NCBI GenBank assembly: GCA_001970955.1
Contig: MPUH01000314.1
Coordinates: 1-64,000 of the forward strand
Direction: 5' to 3'
Source of the DNA: Stentor coeruleus
Taxonomy: Eukaryota; Ciliophora; Heterotrichea; Heterotrichida; Stentoridae
Length of the DNA: 64,000 nt
In this document: positions 39,965-50,216 of the stretch, piece after piece
Position numbering within the stretch: position 1 is the stretch's first letter
Layout: each line of letters starts with the position of its first letter
Program-made: the position numbers and the translations under genes
The notes under the pieces: generated by a model
Databases searched by the model: none
What the model saw: only the letters and a program-made list of their open reading frames with translations
What the model was told of the DNA's origin: nothing

Positions 39965-42441
39965 AATTATAAAATTCTTAATCTTTATTTAAAATAATAA
40001 CAAAATATTAGAATGGACCTTGAAAAAATATCTCATAATGCTTGATTAATATTGAAAGGTTTTGATTTTTCAGTAATTTTGATTTAGGTAATATAATTTG
40101 AGTAATAAAAGTTACATTTAGTTAGATAAAATATAAAAAGGATAAACCTTGGGGTTATTAGAGATGATTTAAATAAAAGCTTTAATTTATATAGGATTTA
40201 GGTTTTTTTTTGTGTTAGGGATGAAAAGGGTTTGTGTTGTTTTGGTATTATGAATAGAAGTTGTTTTTTATATTTTATATGTAAATGTGTTTGGAGAGAT
40301 ATGCCTGGGTGAATAGAGAGGGGTTTTTAAGAATAGATTTTTACTAATGACTTTGTAGGTTTATAGAAGTTTTCATGGAATTTCGACTGCAAATTGTAGA
40401 TGATGAGGAGTTTTTTTGTGTTGGTACCACATTGTTTTATTATTACCTAATAAAAACTTTTAATTTGCAGCAAATTTATCATCTCATGATTGTGTTTTTT
40501 ATTATAAAAAGTCACTAAAAACTTAGATGATTGAGATGCTGAAATCCTAACAATATCATCTAAAAATCTTTATTAATGAAAGAAGAGAAAAAGAACTTGC
40601 TTTTATATAAAAACTACCCAAAGTGTTTTAAATCTATAAAGCCTATAAATAATAGGCTAAATACATGAGAAACTCTTTTCATCATCTATATTTGATACGA
40701 TAACAACAATGCTAATTTTTAAAGACTCTAGGAGTAGATCATTGAGGAATAATTTTGTTGTTAATATTATTATAATACTCAAATTCAAATGATATATCTC
40801 GAGGAGGGCTCTTCATAGTAGAGAAGAAGATTGATTTAAAGTTTTTTTATGCTTTTCCAAGCATTTTGGATCAGTCTAGTATTTTTACTACAAAAGTTGT
40901 ATATAGAAAATATAACAAATAATCGTGTATGTTTTTATTTAGACTTGTACGCAAATGGGTCGAAAAAAACTTTTTTTTTTTGGGAACTGTTTTGATATTC
41001 CTCATGTAAGCAGATAATGAACTTTATGATAACTTTTTAGATATAAACTCAACTTTTTTTTTCGACTATTTTAAATAATAATTTTACTGCGAAGAATATG
41101 ATAACGAAAGATCACCATTCTAAAAAAGGTAGTAGGAGGGTTGCTTTTTTTTCGAAGTATTAGTTTAAGTTTCTTGTTGTCCATTTGGCTATTATGAAAA
41201 CTAGGAGGAAAGAAAACAATCAAAACTAAAGGAAGCTTGTCTAGATCGGAACTGGCTAAGATAAGAAGTTCATGGATATTGCAAAAAAGGGGAAAATGCC
41301 TATTAGGATGCTGAAAAAATCGATATAAATAATGAATTAGTTAAAATTAATTCATATATATTTAAATATTCATATAAATACAATTACAGGCCAAAGGCTA
41401 TTGGTTTGAAATACAAAAACAGAAATGTATAGTAAAACATTATATTAGTTGTTTTAAAAGATATCAATATAATTTACAATATATTAGTTGTTTTAAAAGA
41501 TATCAATATAATTTACAATATAAAACTGAGATGGTTTTATATCAGTATTTTTCTCTATTCTATTATGCAAGACAGTTATTTGATTTTATGTTGAGCTATA
41601 TATAATTTGAGATTAAAATTTTTAATATTTTATTTATATTTCTAATCGAATATGATTATAATTTTTATTTGATAACAGTGCAATAAAAAACTATGATTTT
41701 TATAATGATTACCTTCGTTTTATTTGAATAACTTATACAATAATACTAACTATGCAACAATGGATTAATATGGATTTGACAATTCACTATATAAAGTTGA
41801 TATTCAAAAAGTAGTTTTTAGAATAAAAATTTATGAATTACTTACATTGTATTAAATGATTAAATTGTAAGATAATAGGTTATTTTATAATTTAGAGAAT
41901 ATATTAATAGTTTATTTAATAAGAAATACGATTGATAATTTTATTCTAAATTCAATATATTCATTTTCAAATGTGGTAAAATATTTAATTTCTTAGTTTA
42001 AAACATGACTGAAAATCTAATAATAAATGATTGAAAATAATGCGTAATTATAAATTAAATTGCATATCTTTATAAAGATATGTAAATATTAATACTTCAA
42101 ACATATCAATAAAACAAGTAATTATATCTCAAAGGCAATCATTCAAATTACTAGTTTGAAGTTTGGATTTGTATATTATAATTAATTTTAAGATTGTATT
42201 ATGATTTTTATCGGTAAAATTTTCGAAACAGGCCAAACCTTTGTAATTTTTTATAGATTTTATTCAGCAAAACAACAAAGTAGATATAATTATTACTTTC
42301 AGCCTAGTTATATCAAATTATAATAAAAAATCATATTACTTAGTATAACTCTTACCTATTAAAATTAACTTCTTCACACAATCATTCATGTTTTTTGCAA
42401 TATTCTTTAATTATAAATCCTATTTAAATAATTGTAGTTAA
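39965..42441. other. 2.5 kb stretch without a recognised gene
   Basis: The longest gene-free part. It has no frame above 60 codons. The left part is G-leaning (40080-40420). A small hairpin-like AGCCTATAAATAATAGGCT lies at about 40639-40657 and a 2 x 39 bp tandem repeat at 41441-41518. A minus-strand frame of about 37 codons near 41090-41190 is too short to call. I looked for U1, U2 and U6 snRNA and tRNA hallmarks and found nothing convincing. Confidence 0.5.
41441..41518. repeat. Tandem repeat, 2 x 39 bp
   Basis: Units 41441-41479 and 41480-41518 are identical as far as I can see, each starting TATATTAGTTGTTTTAAAAG. The next three bases (TAT) begin a third copy that does not continue. AT-rich, inside the gene-free stretch. 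Confidence 0.9.
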
Positions 42442-44718
42442 CTAATCATTATGGTTTGATTTCTTTACCCTATTCCACCTTTTTCTACAAAATTTCCATT
42501 TAACTGTGAAAACTATTGCTCCAGCCAACTTCAATATAATAACAGTGCTTTGGCCAATAAAAAACACTGTAATTGCATCTTTATAGCTATCAATTTCAGA
42601 TAAACTCGATATAGAAGTTGCAACTAAAAGGTTTGTTATCGCCCAACATGCAACCCATTTAGTTCTAAATTTTTCAAAGTCTTCCATACGATCTCTATCT
42701 TCTTTATTCATAGTTTCAGGCCTATTTCCCCAACTGCAATCATGAATATTACATATCGAATACATAGTAAATATATTAACAAAAGTAGGTGTCATAAGCA
42801 ATAACTGCACTATCCCCATGCACACTTTAAAAAAACAATCATTCATGATAAGTAAAATAATATGCCCTATTGAAATAGACCCAATAAATGGATAAACTTT
42901 TTCATTTTTATATTCTGTTGGCATTATTGCAGCTAAAATAACAATAAACAACACCATATAAATAGAATAAATCACAGATATCATCCAATAAGCCATATTC
43001 ACATCTTGAGCTCTACTTCCAATACATAGTAAAAAAGTTACAACAATCAATATTATATATGTAAACAACAATATATTTTCAACAGCATATTCAATTGACA
43101 TATTTTCTAATCCTGTTTTACTACTTTCCTTAAATACCCAACCTTTAATAGCAAGCATTAATGCACTATAAAATAAAGCAACAAGAATAAAAGATTGAAA
43201 AATACTCACAACATTATACCCAGTTTGAAATAAAAATGCTGCTTTTCTTACACAGTTATGTTTAGATTTCATTATTTTATGAGCATTTTTAACACTGTCC
43301 AATAAAGCAAACCATGAACCATTTATCCATCTACGTCTTTGAGAAAGTAATGAACCATAATTAGGAGGAGGATCTGTAAAAGCTTCAGCTTTAGGTATAT
43401 ATTTTAATATATTATCATAACCTTCTGCTGCAAATAATGATAGACAAAGGACTCGATCTTCTGCTAAATAAATATTGGAATTGTAACAATTCATAAGCCA
43501 AGGGTTTAAAATTGATTTAAAATAATCACCCCAAAGAGGACCTTCAGGATTTTCTGGTTGTAAAGATTTATAACGATAAATACTGAAAGCTCCAGGGAGA
43601 ACTGATATATACCCGAATAAAGACTCGAAGGATTTGTCGACTATATGGGAAAGTTTGTATTCAACTTCTTGAGCATAGACTAAGATATTGAAAAGAGACT
43701 CAGTTTCACTTCTGGGGATAATCTCGCCACAAGCTCCAGCAACTTGAAGGTCATTTTTTAGTGCTTCATAAAGGAGATACATTGATTTTGGTTTAGGTTC
43801 AGTACCAACATCAATCAGCACACAATATTTAGGGTTAATCACTTTGCAAAACCCACCAAAAAACCATAAGTGGCTATTGAGCTTTTTTTTATTATCCTGT
43901 TTAATACAAAAATATACTTTTAAAGGGCTTTTACAGTTAGAATCGAAGAGAATTTTACTTATGAATAAATGAGCGATTTGATGATAGCGTTGCTTATATG
44001 CCATAACATTATTTTTTGATAAACATGTTCTGATTTGATGTGACTGGCTCATTCGAAGATCTCTATTGATTTGGCTACCATGCATATTTTCCATTAAAAT
44101 ATTGTTGTTAGGCTCTAAAGAGTTGACGCTCTCACCAGGACGATTGTTGTTTTGATTTCTAGGTTGGAAATTTTCGTTGTTAATCGAAACTTCATCATCT
44201 TGACTGGAAATTTCTATCTTACTTTTTGATAGTCTGGCAATTTTTTCTTCAAGGCTTAGTTTATTATCAATCCCAAATTCATCAAAAATAAGATTGAGTT
44301 TAAAAAGTTTTTCATAATAACTTAATGACTCCTCGTCAAGATTTTTTGAAAATGGAACAATTCCATCAGCAATAACAACAACAGCTAATTCTCTCCTATC
44401 AGCCCCATTTCTTATAAATCTTTCAAAGTTTTTATTTATTGCAACCATAGTTTTGTGAAATTCTAAATAGTTTTCATTGTACATTGTTACTGCTACTAAT
44501 GTTTTGCAATTTTTGATATATTCGCCTACATTGTTATTATTTCTATCTAATAATCCTTCAGCTATGCTAGGCACTTCCCTAAAGACCCCATCTACAGTTT
44601 TCATTTCATTATGCTGCTTAAGAAAAATACATCTGTATTTTGGATGATCCTTTTCTTTAGATTCTTTAGCAGAACTAATAAGCATATTTTTATAGGAAAA
44701 ATTAATAAGAATGTTCAT
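42442..44718 (-). CDS. Chitin synthase (GT2 family)
   Basis: 758 residues. An N-terminal catalytic region carries TLVAVTMYNENYLEFHKTM (about 73-91), DVGTEPKPKSMYLLYEAL with the substrate-binding Asp, CGEIIPR, AEDRVLCLSLFAA (the catalytic-base EDR motif) and SQRRRWINGSWFA (the QRRRW product-site motif). At least seven membrane segments follow from about residue 500, and a late CNIHDCSWGNRPE, equivalent to the SWGTR motif of chitin synthases. A low-complexity Asn-rich insert (about 170-240) splits the catalytic part and probably forms a surface loop. Chitin is known from ciliate loricae and cyst walls. The enzyme should sit in the plasma membrane or chitosome-like vesicles. All catalytic motifs are intact. 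Confidence 0.93.
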   Translation of the reverse strand: MNILINFSYKNMLISSAKESKEKDHPKYRCIFLKQHNEMKTVDGVFREVPSIAEGLLDRNNNNVGEYIKNCKTLVAVTMYNENYLEFHKTMVAINKNFERFIRNGADRRELAVVVIADGIVPFSKNLDEESLSYYEKLFKLNLIFDEFGIDNKLSLEEKIARLSKSKIEISSQDDEVSINNENFQPRNQNNNRPGESVNSLEPNNNILMENMHGSQINRDLRMSQSHQIRTCLSKNNVMAYKQRYHQIAHLFISKILFDSNCKSPLKVYFCIKQDNKKKLNSHLWFFGGFCKVINPKYCVLIDVGTEPKPKSMYLLYEALKNDLQVAGACGEIIPRSETESLFNILVYAQEVEYKLSHIVDKSFESLFGYISVLPGAFSIYRYKSLQPENPEGPLWGDYFKSILNPWLMNCYNSNIYLAEDRVLCLSLFAAEGYDNILKYIPKAEAFTDPPPNYGSLLSQRRRWINGSWFALLDSVKNAHKIMKSKHNCVRKAAFLFQTGYNVVSIFQSFILVALFYSALMLAIKGWVFKESSKTGLENMSIEYAVENILLFTYIILIVVTFLLCIGSRAQDVNMAYWMISVIYSIYMVLFIVILAAIMPTEYKNEKVYPFIGSISIGHIILLIMNDCFFKVCMGIVQLLLMTPTFVNIFTMYSICNIHDCSWGNRPETMNKEDRDRMEDFEKFRTKWVACWAITNLLVATSISSLSEIDSYKDAITVFFIGQSTVIILKLAGAIVFTVKWKFCRKRWNRVKKSNHND

Positions 44719-45559
44719 GATTCAAAATTTTATGGAATGAATTATATAAAATATTACTGAGGTTAGAAGGATTGCTAATGAGCTGTAGGGATTTAAAAAC
44801 ATGAAGAAAAGTTTAAAGTAAAGTGCTTTTTAAGGTAAATTTATTTTTTATATGCTAAAGTTGTTATCTTCATTCTTTATAATATATTAATAATAATCAA
44901 TATCTGTGCACTCAATTTTGCAATCAAGATTAAGATTTCTAGAGTTTTTTACTAATAAAATCTAATTCTTTATTAAGTTTATGACTAAATAGTATTTCAG
45001 GATTTATCGTTATGCTTTTGCATTCCCATGTGAAATCTCACGAATTTTGGTACAACCAGGAGTAATTAAACAAATTTTCTCAGGATTTTTTTCAATTGAT
45101 GAAATGTAGATTATTATAGTTTGCATAAAAATCAAAAATTTGTAATGAAAAAAATTAATTGAATTTCAAGGGAGATTTTAGTAAAATCATGTGTATTTAC
45201 AATTATAATCAAGTTTAAGTTATTTGATAATAAAATATATATTATATTTATATGGGAAATATACGTAAACCAATTATTTGCGAAAATACAATCACAATTC
45301 CTATAAAATCTTATCAACCATTATATTTATAAAACCTACTTTTTATAACATAACCATATCACAATCTTTAACTCTATAAAATCTAAACATACCCCAACAC
45401 AAAATTTTATAAAATTTCCTCATACCCAAACAAACTCATCTAATCATCTAATCCTGCAGCATTTCTTTATAAAATGATTATCATTCCTTATCTCATCATA
45501 AAACCAAAAATCGTAAAGTTTAATCATAACTACATTTCTCCTAAACTTTTACATAATAA
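44719..45559. other. Divergent promoter spacer
   Basis: G-leaning at 44719-44830, AT-rich middle, strongly C-rich and G-poor at 45320-45500. It should hold promoters of the chitin synthase gene and the coiled-coil gene. No RNA gene recognised. Confidence 0.5.
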
Positions 45560-46564
45560 ATGCTAACACCAGACGATCTGTTAGATAAACTAATCGCCGA
45601 CACTCTACAAAAAAAACCTGTTAACTCAGAGCATTTTGCGATAATCCGCAAAGTAAAGCCAGGAGAAAAGTTCTCAAAGCATCCATTCAACAATGAAAAA
45701 GAACAGCGTATTCCAATCAATCGTCGTATCCAAGATCTCATGTTTAAGGTAGGTTTTTCATATGGGCGTCTTAAAGAAAAAAATTGGGTAACAGAAAAAA
45801 GTAACAAAATAACCCGAATGGTAGCACCTGGGCCTATAGTTAAAACAATGACAAAAGAACTGCCGAAAATCCAATTTGATGATAAATTTAAAGTAAAATA
45901 TCCAAATGGGTTTAGTAAACCAAGCTATGATAAACCTATTTATGATACAAGCAATTCTCATTCAGTTGATATTAAAAAGCCTATAGAAACTTCTACACAA
46001 AGATATTTATCTCAATCTCCAAGTCAAAGACAGGCTAAAGAGTATTTGCAGTTCCTCACAGCGATAACAAGTGAAGAAAAACGTGTTTTACAGACTCAGA
46101 TTGATAGTAAAAAACAAGATTTTAAAGAAGAACTGGTACAAAAAGTCCCTAATGAGATTAAAACTCTTAATAACAGAGGGGTTTTTAATACTGAGCTTAA
46201 TGAAATTAGAGCTAATAGTATGTTGGATGTTAAACTGAAAAATCAAATGAAAATACAATTGGAACCTATTGTTAGGAAAGTTAAAGCTGAGGTACTTAGA
46301 GAGAAAATGCAAGCTTATAATGAAAAAACTGAAGAAATTGTGGATATGGAGGAACAGATGATTATGGAACAGGATAGGAAGATTAGGCTTTTGAAGTATG
46401 TGGGAGAGACTATATCGAAAAATGTTGTTGAAGGAAAGGATAAAATACTTTTGAGTACGATGTATAATTCTGAACATGATTGGACTGATGTTTTGAATGA
46501 GTCGATTACAAAGATGAAGGCGAAATGTACACCAAAGATTTATTATGAGATTGCTTATAGATAA
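45560..46564 (+). CDS. Coiled-coil protein, unknown
   Basis: 334 residues. The N-terminal 150 residues are polar with short conserved-looking stretches (INRRIQDLMFKVGFSYGRL, KNWVTEKSNKITRMVAPGP). From about 155 to 300 it is predicted to be long charged helices (LTAITSEEKRVLQTQIDSKK, VRKVKAEVLREKMQAYNEKT, VDMEEQMIMEQDRKIRLL), probably a coiled coil. It ends with HDWTDVLNESITKMKAKCTP. No family recognised. The design resembles many ciliary or basal-body structural proteins, but nothing specific proves it. The ATG follows a C-rich, G-poor flank, and the 3' side is strongly G-rich. Confidence 0.75.
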   Translation: MLTPDDLLDKLIADTLQKKPVNSEHFAIIRKVKPGEKFSKHPFNNEKEQRIPINRRIQDLMFKVGFSYGRLKEKNWVTEKSNKITRMVAPGPIVKTMTKELPKIQFDDKFKVKYPNGFSKPSYDKPIYDTSNSHSVDIKKPIETSTQRYLSQSPSQRQAKEYLQFLTAITSEEKRVLQTQIDSKKQDFKEELVQKVPNEIKTLNNRGVFNTELNEIRANSMLDVKLKNQMKIQLEPIVRKVKAEVLREKMQAYNEKTEEIVDMEEQMIMEQDRKIRLLKYVGETISKNVVEGKDKILLSTMYNSEHDWTDVLNESITKMKAKCTPKIYYEIAYR

Positions 46565-46948
46565 TGCTAAGATGTATATTTTTTTTTGAAAGGTGTTGCT
46601 TTTTAAGATTTTTTTGTAGTTCTGGGAATGGGGGATTTTTTAGGTAAGGCTGAAGGGTTTTAGTTTTTGATATTTTAGGATAGGTTTAGAAGTGGGTTTG
46701 AATTTCAATTTATAGAATGAATATTGGATATTTTTTTTGAGTTTAAGTTGTTTTATAGTATGAATCAATAATTTTTATTTTGGTTTTTTATTTTTGAAGA
46801 AGCGTTATATTTTATATCTAATCTTCACATAAAAACAAAATTAATATACTATACATAATTCTTCAATAAAATGCATTCTACAATAAAAATAACAAATTAT
46901 GTATGATTTTATAGATAATCATAAATCTTCTAGTAAATAAAAATAATT
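46565..46948. other. Spacer between tandem + strand genes
   Basis: G-rich and nearly C-free to about 46800, then C-leaning up to TFIIF beta. Nothing else seen. Confidence 0.5.
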
Positions 46949-47671
46949 ATGGACTGTGTAATGAGAGATTCAAACAAAGTGATGCTTGTGAAAATCCCAG
47001 AAGCTTTATACGAGCAAATGAAAAGAGCTCCTGATACAACTGGTTCACTATTTTTTGACCCAGTATCAAAAGCGATGAGATTCGAATTTTCTGAAACAGG
47101 AGAAGAAACACTAAAATTCAAGGCTGAGATTACCCCTGCAGACGACGATTTACATATATTCTCAGTGGATGGGGGTAGAAAGGCTGTACTTAAAGCCAAA
47201 GTTGCTTACAAAGGGAATCTTTTGCCTGAAAAATCTTCAATTTTCGATAAGCAAAACCAGGAAATCATGAAGAAAATAAGTGATTACTCAATCCAGACCT
47301 GTGATGCCAAAATCGATAATAAAAACCAAAAACGTATACTAAAACTCCACGATGACCACAAAAGTTATATCATGGCCAATAGCGATCAAGCTCATCAAGC
47401 TAGCATAAGGAAAAAATACAAAGAAAAGCGTGTTCGCGGGGATCCTGAAAAGGTACGAACAATGCTTTTCGAGCTTTTTGGAGGGCAAAGTTACTGGAAA
47501 ACCAAAGCTTTAGCAGACGAAACAAGTCAACCTGAAAGTTTTCTCAATGAAATCCTTCAAGAAATTGCAGATAAAGTCCCATCTGGACAATATAGAGGAC
47601 ATTGGAGACTAAAACCTCAATTTCGTGAAGCAGATGATAATGAAGAATCCGAACTTATTAGAAAAAATTAA
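46949..47671 (+). CDS. GTF2F2: Transcription initiation factor TFIIF beta subunit (RAP30)
   Basis: 240 residues, close to the human 249. The N-terminal beta region (VMLVKIPEALYEQMKRAPDT) matches the dimerisation domain that pairs with TFIIF alpha. The C-terminal part (about 160-230) is the winged-helix domain: RGDPEKVRTMLFELFGGQSY, then WKTKALADETSQPESFLNEI and LQEIADKVPSGQYRGHWRLK. The sequence from ALADETSQPESFL to WRLKPQ is the best match to RAP30, which binds DNA and RNA polymerase II in the preinitiation complex. No TFIIF alpha gene is in the window. Sixty-six bases separate it from the BAH-PHD gene on the same strand. Confidence 0.9.
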   Translation: MDCVMRDSNKVMLVKIPEALYEQMKRAPDTTGSLFFDPVSKAMRFEFSETGEETLKFKAEITPADDDLHIFSVDGGRKAVLKAKVAYKGNLLPEKSSIFDKQNQEIMKKISDYSIQTCDAKIDNKNQKRILKLHDDHKSYIMANSDQAHQASIRKKYKEKRVRGDPEKVRTMLFELFGGQSYWKTKALADETSQPESFLNEILQEIADKVPSGQYRGHWRLKPQFREADDNEESELIRKN

Positions 47672-47737
47672 TTATTTTATATAAGATTTTACGTAAGACC
47701 TCTACTTAAATCCCCTGAACCATTAATAAAGGGGGGT

Positions 47738-48313
47738 ATGAGTCTTAAAGTACGAGCTGATTTTCCTGACAGTATGAGAATTGAAGTCCTACATGCTTAC
47801 ATTGGTGATGATGAATTTACAATTGGAGATGATGTTCGTGTTAAAGAGTGCTCTGATGCTGAATCAATTGCCAAAATAATCAGTCTTTACCTTGATTGTT
47901 TGACAGGTAGGATAATGGTAACTATACAGTGGTATTTTAAACCTAAAGATACAAAAGATTCTTTTATTATTAAAAGCTGTAGCTCAGTAGAATTATTTTC
48001 TTCAGATTCAGTAATGGATATTGAAATTTCTTCTATAGATGGGAAAGTGAATGTTCTTAGTTTTGAGCAAGTTGTTAATATGGAAGAAAATGATGATGAA
48101 GATGATATATATTTTACAAGAGCTAAGTGGAATTATAAAGAAGGATATTTAGACCCACCAATGAATCTTTGGAAAACGGACTGCATATGTAATTCAATAA
48201 TAAATCCAGATATAGAATTTAAGCATTGCTCAGTATGTGATAGGATTTTACATGTTGAGTGTCTTAAAAAAACAGGAGCAATGATATGTCCGAGCTGTGG
48301 TGAAGATTTGTAG
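47738..48313 (+). CDS. Small BAH-PHD histone-reader protein
   Basis: 191 residues. Residues 22-135 form a BAH domain: DEFTIGDDVRVKE, SIAKIISLYLDCLTGRIMVT, IQWYFKPKDT, VELFSSD, SIDGKVNVLSF. Residues 148-190 are a compact PHD finger with CIC, CSVC, HVEC and CPSC, giving the C4HC3 set. The order and size are those of plant EBS and SHL (about 220-230 residues), which read H3K27me3 with the BAH part and H3K4me3 with the PHD. Aromatic residues at IQWYF fit a BAH cage. It likely acts as a nuclear reader of histone marks. It follows TFIIF beta closely on the same strand, but shared transcription is not shown. Confidence 0.88.
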   Translation: MSLKVRADFPDSMRIEVLHAYIGDDEFTIGDDVRVKECSDAESIAKIISLYLDCLTGRIMVTIQWYFKPKDTKDSFIIKSCSSVELFSSDSVMDIEISSIDGKVNVLSFEQVVNMEENDDEDDIYFTRAKWNYKEGYLDPPMNLWKTDCICNSIINPDIEFKHCSVCDRILHVECLKKTGAMICPSCGEDL

Positions 48314-48904
48314 TAAGTTAATATTTGATTATACCTTATAAGAAAATTATTATAAATAAAAGAAATTGTATGGAGATGATAATATAAAAATATTTACTTG
48401 ATTAAAACTAAATAGGAATTTGGAGCTTTTAAATTATTATAATTTTTTTAAACTGGTAAAATGTGGATAAGTAGTTTAGTAAGAAATAGTTACTGTGATT
48501 ATATTAAGGTGTAATAAATATCGTAGTTTTTTATTAAAATAAATTTTTATCTAATTTATTCATAACAATATTTTAAAAAGAATCTGAATTATGTATTACC
48601 TGCATGTGAATAAATACAAAATTATATAAAAAATAATTCTTTCCTCAAAATATATAGTAAAGATATTTATTAGAACCATATGCATTCATCTTAAACTTAT
48701 TACAAAACCTAATTTCAAATCCTCATTTTAATCTTTATAAAATTATCTCTTCCATTCCTCTCTTCACTTATAATTAATCCCTAAAATGCCTATAAATAAA
48801 ATCTACCCACAAATTTCTCTCTCACTAAATTGTAATACTTTGATCTTATAAATAAAATTTAATCTCTTTATCCAAAATATAGCTGGTGCAAAAAATAAGG
48901 CATA
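48314..48904. other. Spacer between tandem + strand genes
   Basis: Moderately G-leaning to about 48500, C-rich and G-poor at 48650-48860. A TATAAATAAAA stretch lies at 48791-48801, too common here to call a promoter. No gene seen. Confidence 0.45.
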
Positions 48905-50170
48905 ATGTTTTTAATAGCCTTATTGACAGTCTTTGTCCAAGCTAATACTGACAAGCCATTCAACATTCTTGGTTTCACTGGAGTTGCTGGAGAGATTTTA
49001 ATGAACCCTCTGACAGGTAGTTCAATATTTTTCTGGCAGTTTAACTCTCAGAATGGGAATATTACTACAGACACTAGGCCATTAGTAATTTGGACTCAAG
49101 GAGGTCCAGGGTGTTCAAGTGAATTAGGTATGCTGGCTGAAGGAATATCCCCAATTTACATTGATGATTCTGGCACCCCACAACCGAGTTCTAGCACTTG
49201 GATTACCCGAGTCCACCTTCTATCAATTGACTTCCCTTACGGTGCAGGGTTTTCTTATGCATCTCAATACACAGATGCAATGAACACTAGTGTTACAGCA
49301 ACAAACTACCTTTATTCATTCCTCCAAACCCTTGGTTTAAAATACCCAACATGGTTCCAAAGAGATGTTTATTGGTTTGGAGAAGACTACTCAGGAAGGT
49401 TTGTCCCACAAATAGCTTCAACAATACTCCAAAACAATCAAATTCCTGGTAACATAGTCATAAAACTTAAAGGTATTGCTCTTGGTGACCCTTGGCTTGA
49501 TGCTCAATATCAAACCCAATACTACGACATGTCTGCTTTTTACATGAGTTTAGTTAATCCTCAACAACAATCTATCCTACTTAGTGCTGAACAAAACATC
49601 TTAACCCAAATCCAAGCAGGGAATTTCTCAACAGCATATTCTTTATTCCAACTAATGATTGGCCAATTCGAATCTTTTAGTGATAATGTCGATATTTTCG
49701 ATACCCGCACTTATACCATGCCAACTTTTTCAGGTCTTTCTAGTTATTTAAACAGCAACAGTACTAAATCTATGCTAGGTATTCCTCTAGGATCAACATG
49801 GCAAATATGTAATCCTACAGTTAAAGCTGCATTTGGTAATGATAGTATGATAAACTCAACATCAATACTTATTCCTAACCTTTTAAGCCAAATTAAAGTT
49901 ATGATTTATCATGGAGAAGATGATATGTATTGTAATACCCCTGGGCTAAGTCATTTCCTTAAAAGCTTAAACTGGCCTTATATTCAGAACTTTATGGGAA
50001 GTAGAAGAGGTACATGGAGTGTTATGAATAATATTGCAGGATATGCACAAACTTATAGTAACTTGACTTATATTCAAGTCCTAGATGCTGGCAATCAAGT
50101 TGGTGTTAAGCAACCTTATGCTCTACGCGACTTGGCTTTCAGGTTTATTTTTAACCAGGGCTGGAATTAA
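48905..50170 (+). CDS. Serine carboxypeptidase-like (S10) protein lacking catalytic Ser and His
   Basis: 421 residues. A short signal peptide (MFLIALLTVFVQA) starts it. The S10 fold is clear: WTQGGPGCSSELGML (63-77, oxyanion region), IDFPYGAGFSY (108-118), DVYWFGEDYSGRFVPQIA (154-171), KGIALGDPWLD, and YHGEDDMYCNTPG (335-347). In active enzymes the nucleophile is Ser in GESY. Here it is Asp161 (GEDY). The usual catalytic His near the C-terminus (AGHMVP) is Asn397 (AGNQVG). The catalytic Asp (Asp340) remains. So this should be a secreted or vacuolar pseudoenzyme, perhaps a binding or chaperone-like protein. The frame is intact over its whole length. Its stop is 46 bases from the next, convergent gene. 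Confidence 0.92.
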   Translation: MFLIALLTVFVQANTDKPFNILGFTGVAGEILMNPLTGSSIFFWQFNSQNGNITTDTRPLVIWTQGGPGCSSELGMLAEGISPIYIDDSGTPQPSSSTWITRVHLLSIDFPYGAGFSYASQYTDAMNTSVTATNYLYSFLQTLGLKYPTWFQRDVYWFGEDYSGRFVPQIASTILQNNQIPGNIVIKLKGIALGDPWLDAQYQTQYYDMSAFYMSLVNPQQQSILLSAEQNILTQIQAGNFSTAYSLFQLMIGQFESFSDNVDIFDTRTYTMPTFSGLSSYLNSNSTKSMLGIPLGSTWQICNPTVKAAFGNDSMINSTSILIPNLLSQIKVMIYHGEDDMYCNTPGLSHFLKSLNWPYIQNFMGSRRGTWSVMNNIAGYAQTYSNLTYIQVLDAGNQVGVKQPYALRDLAFRFIFNQGWN

Positions 50171-50216
50171 GTAATAGCTAGTTAAATTCTCGAATTTAAA
50201 TAAATTACACTACTTT

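Noticed and set aside
41200-41300. GGCTAAGAT-like stretch resembling the start of U2 snRNA
   Set aside because: The branch-site recognition element and Sm site do not follow in the right places.
45132-45317. 61-codon minus-strand frame
   Set aside because: Ile/Asn-rich composition typical of chance frames in AT-rich DNA; no partner or motif.
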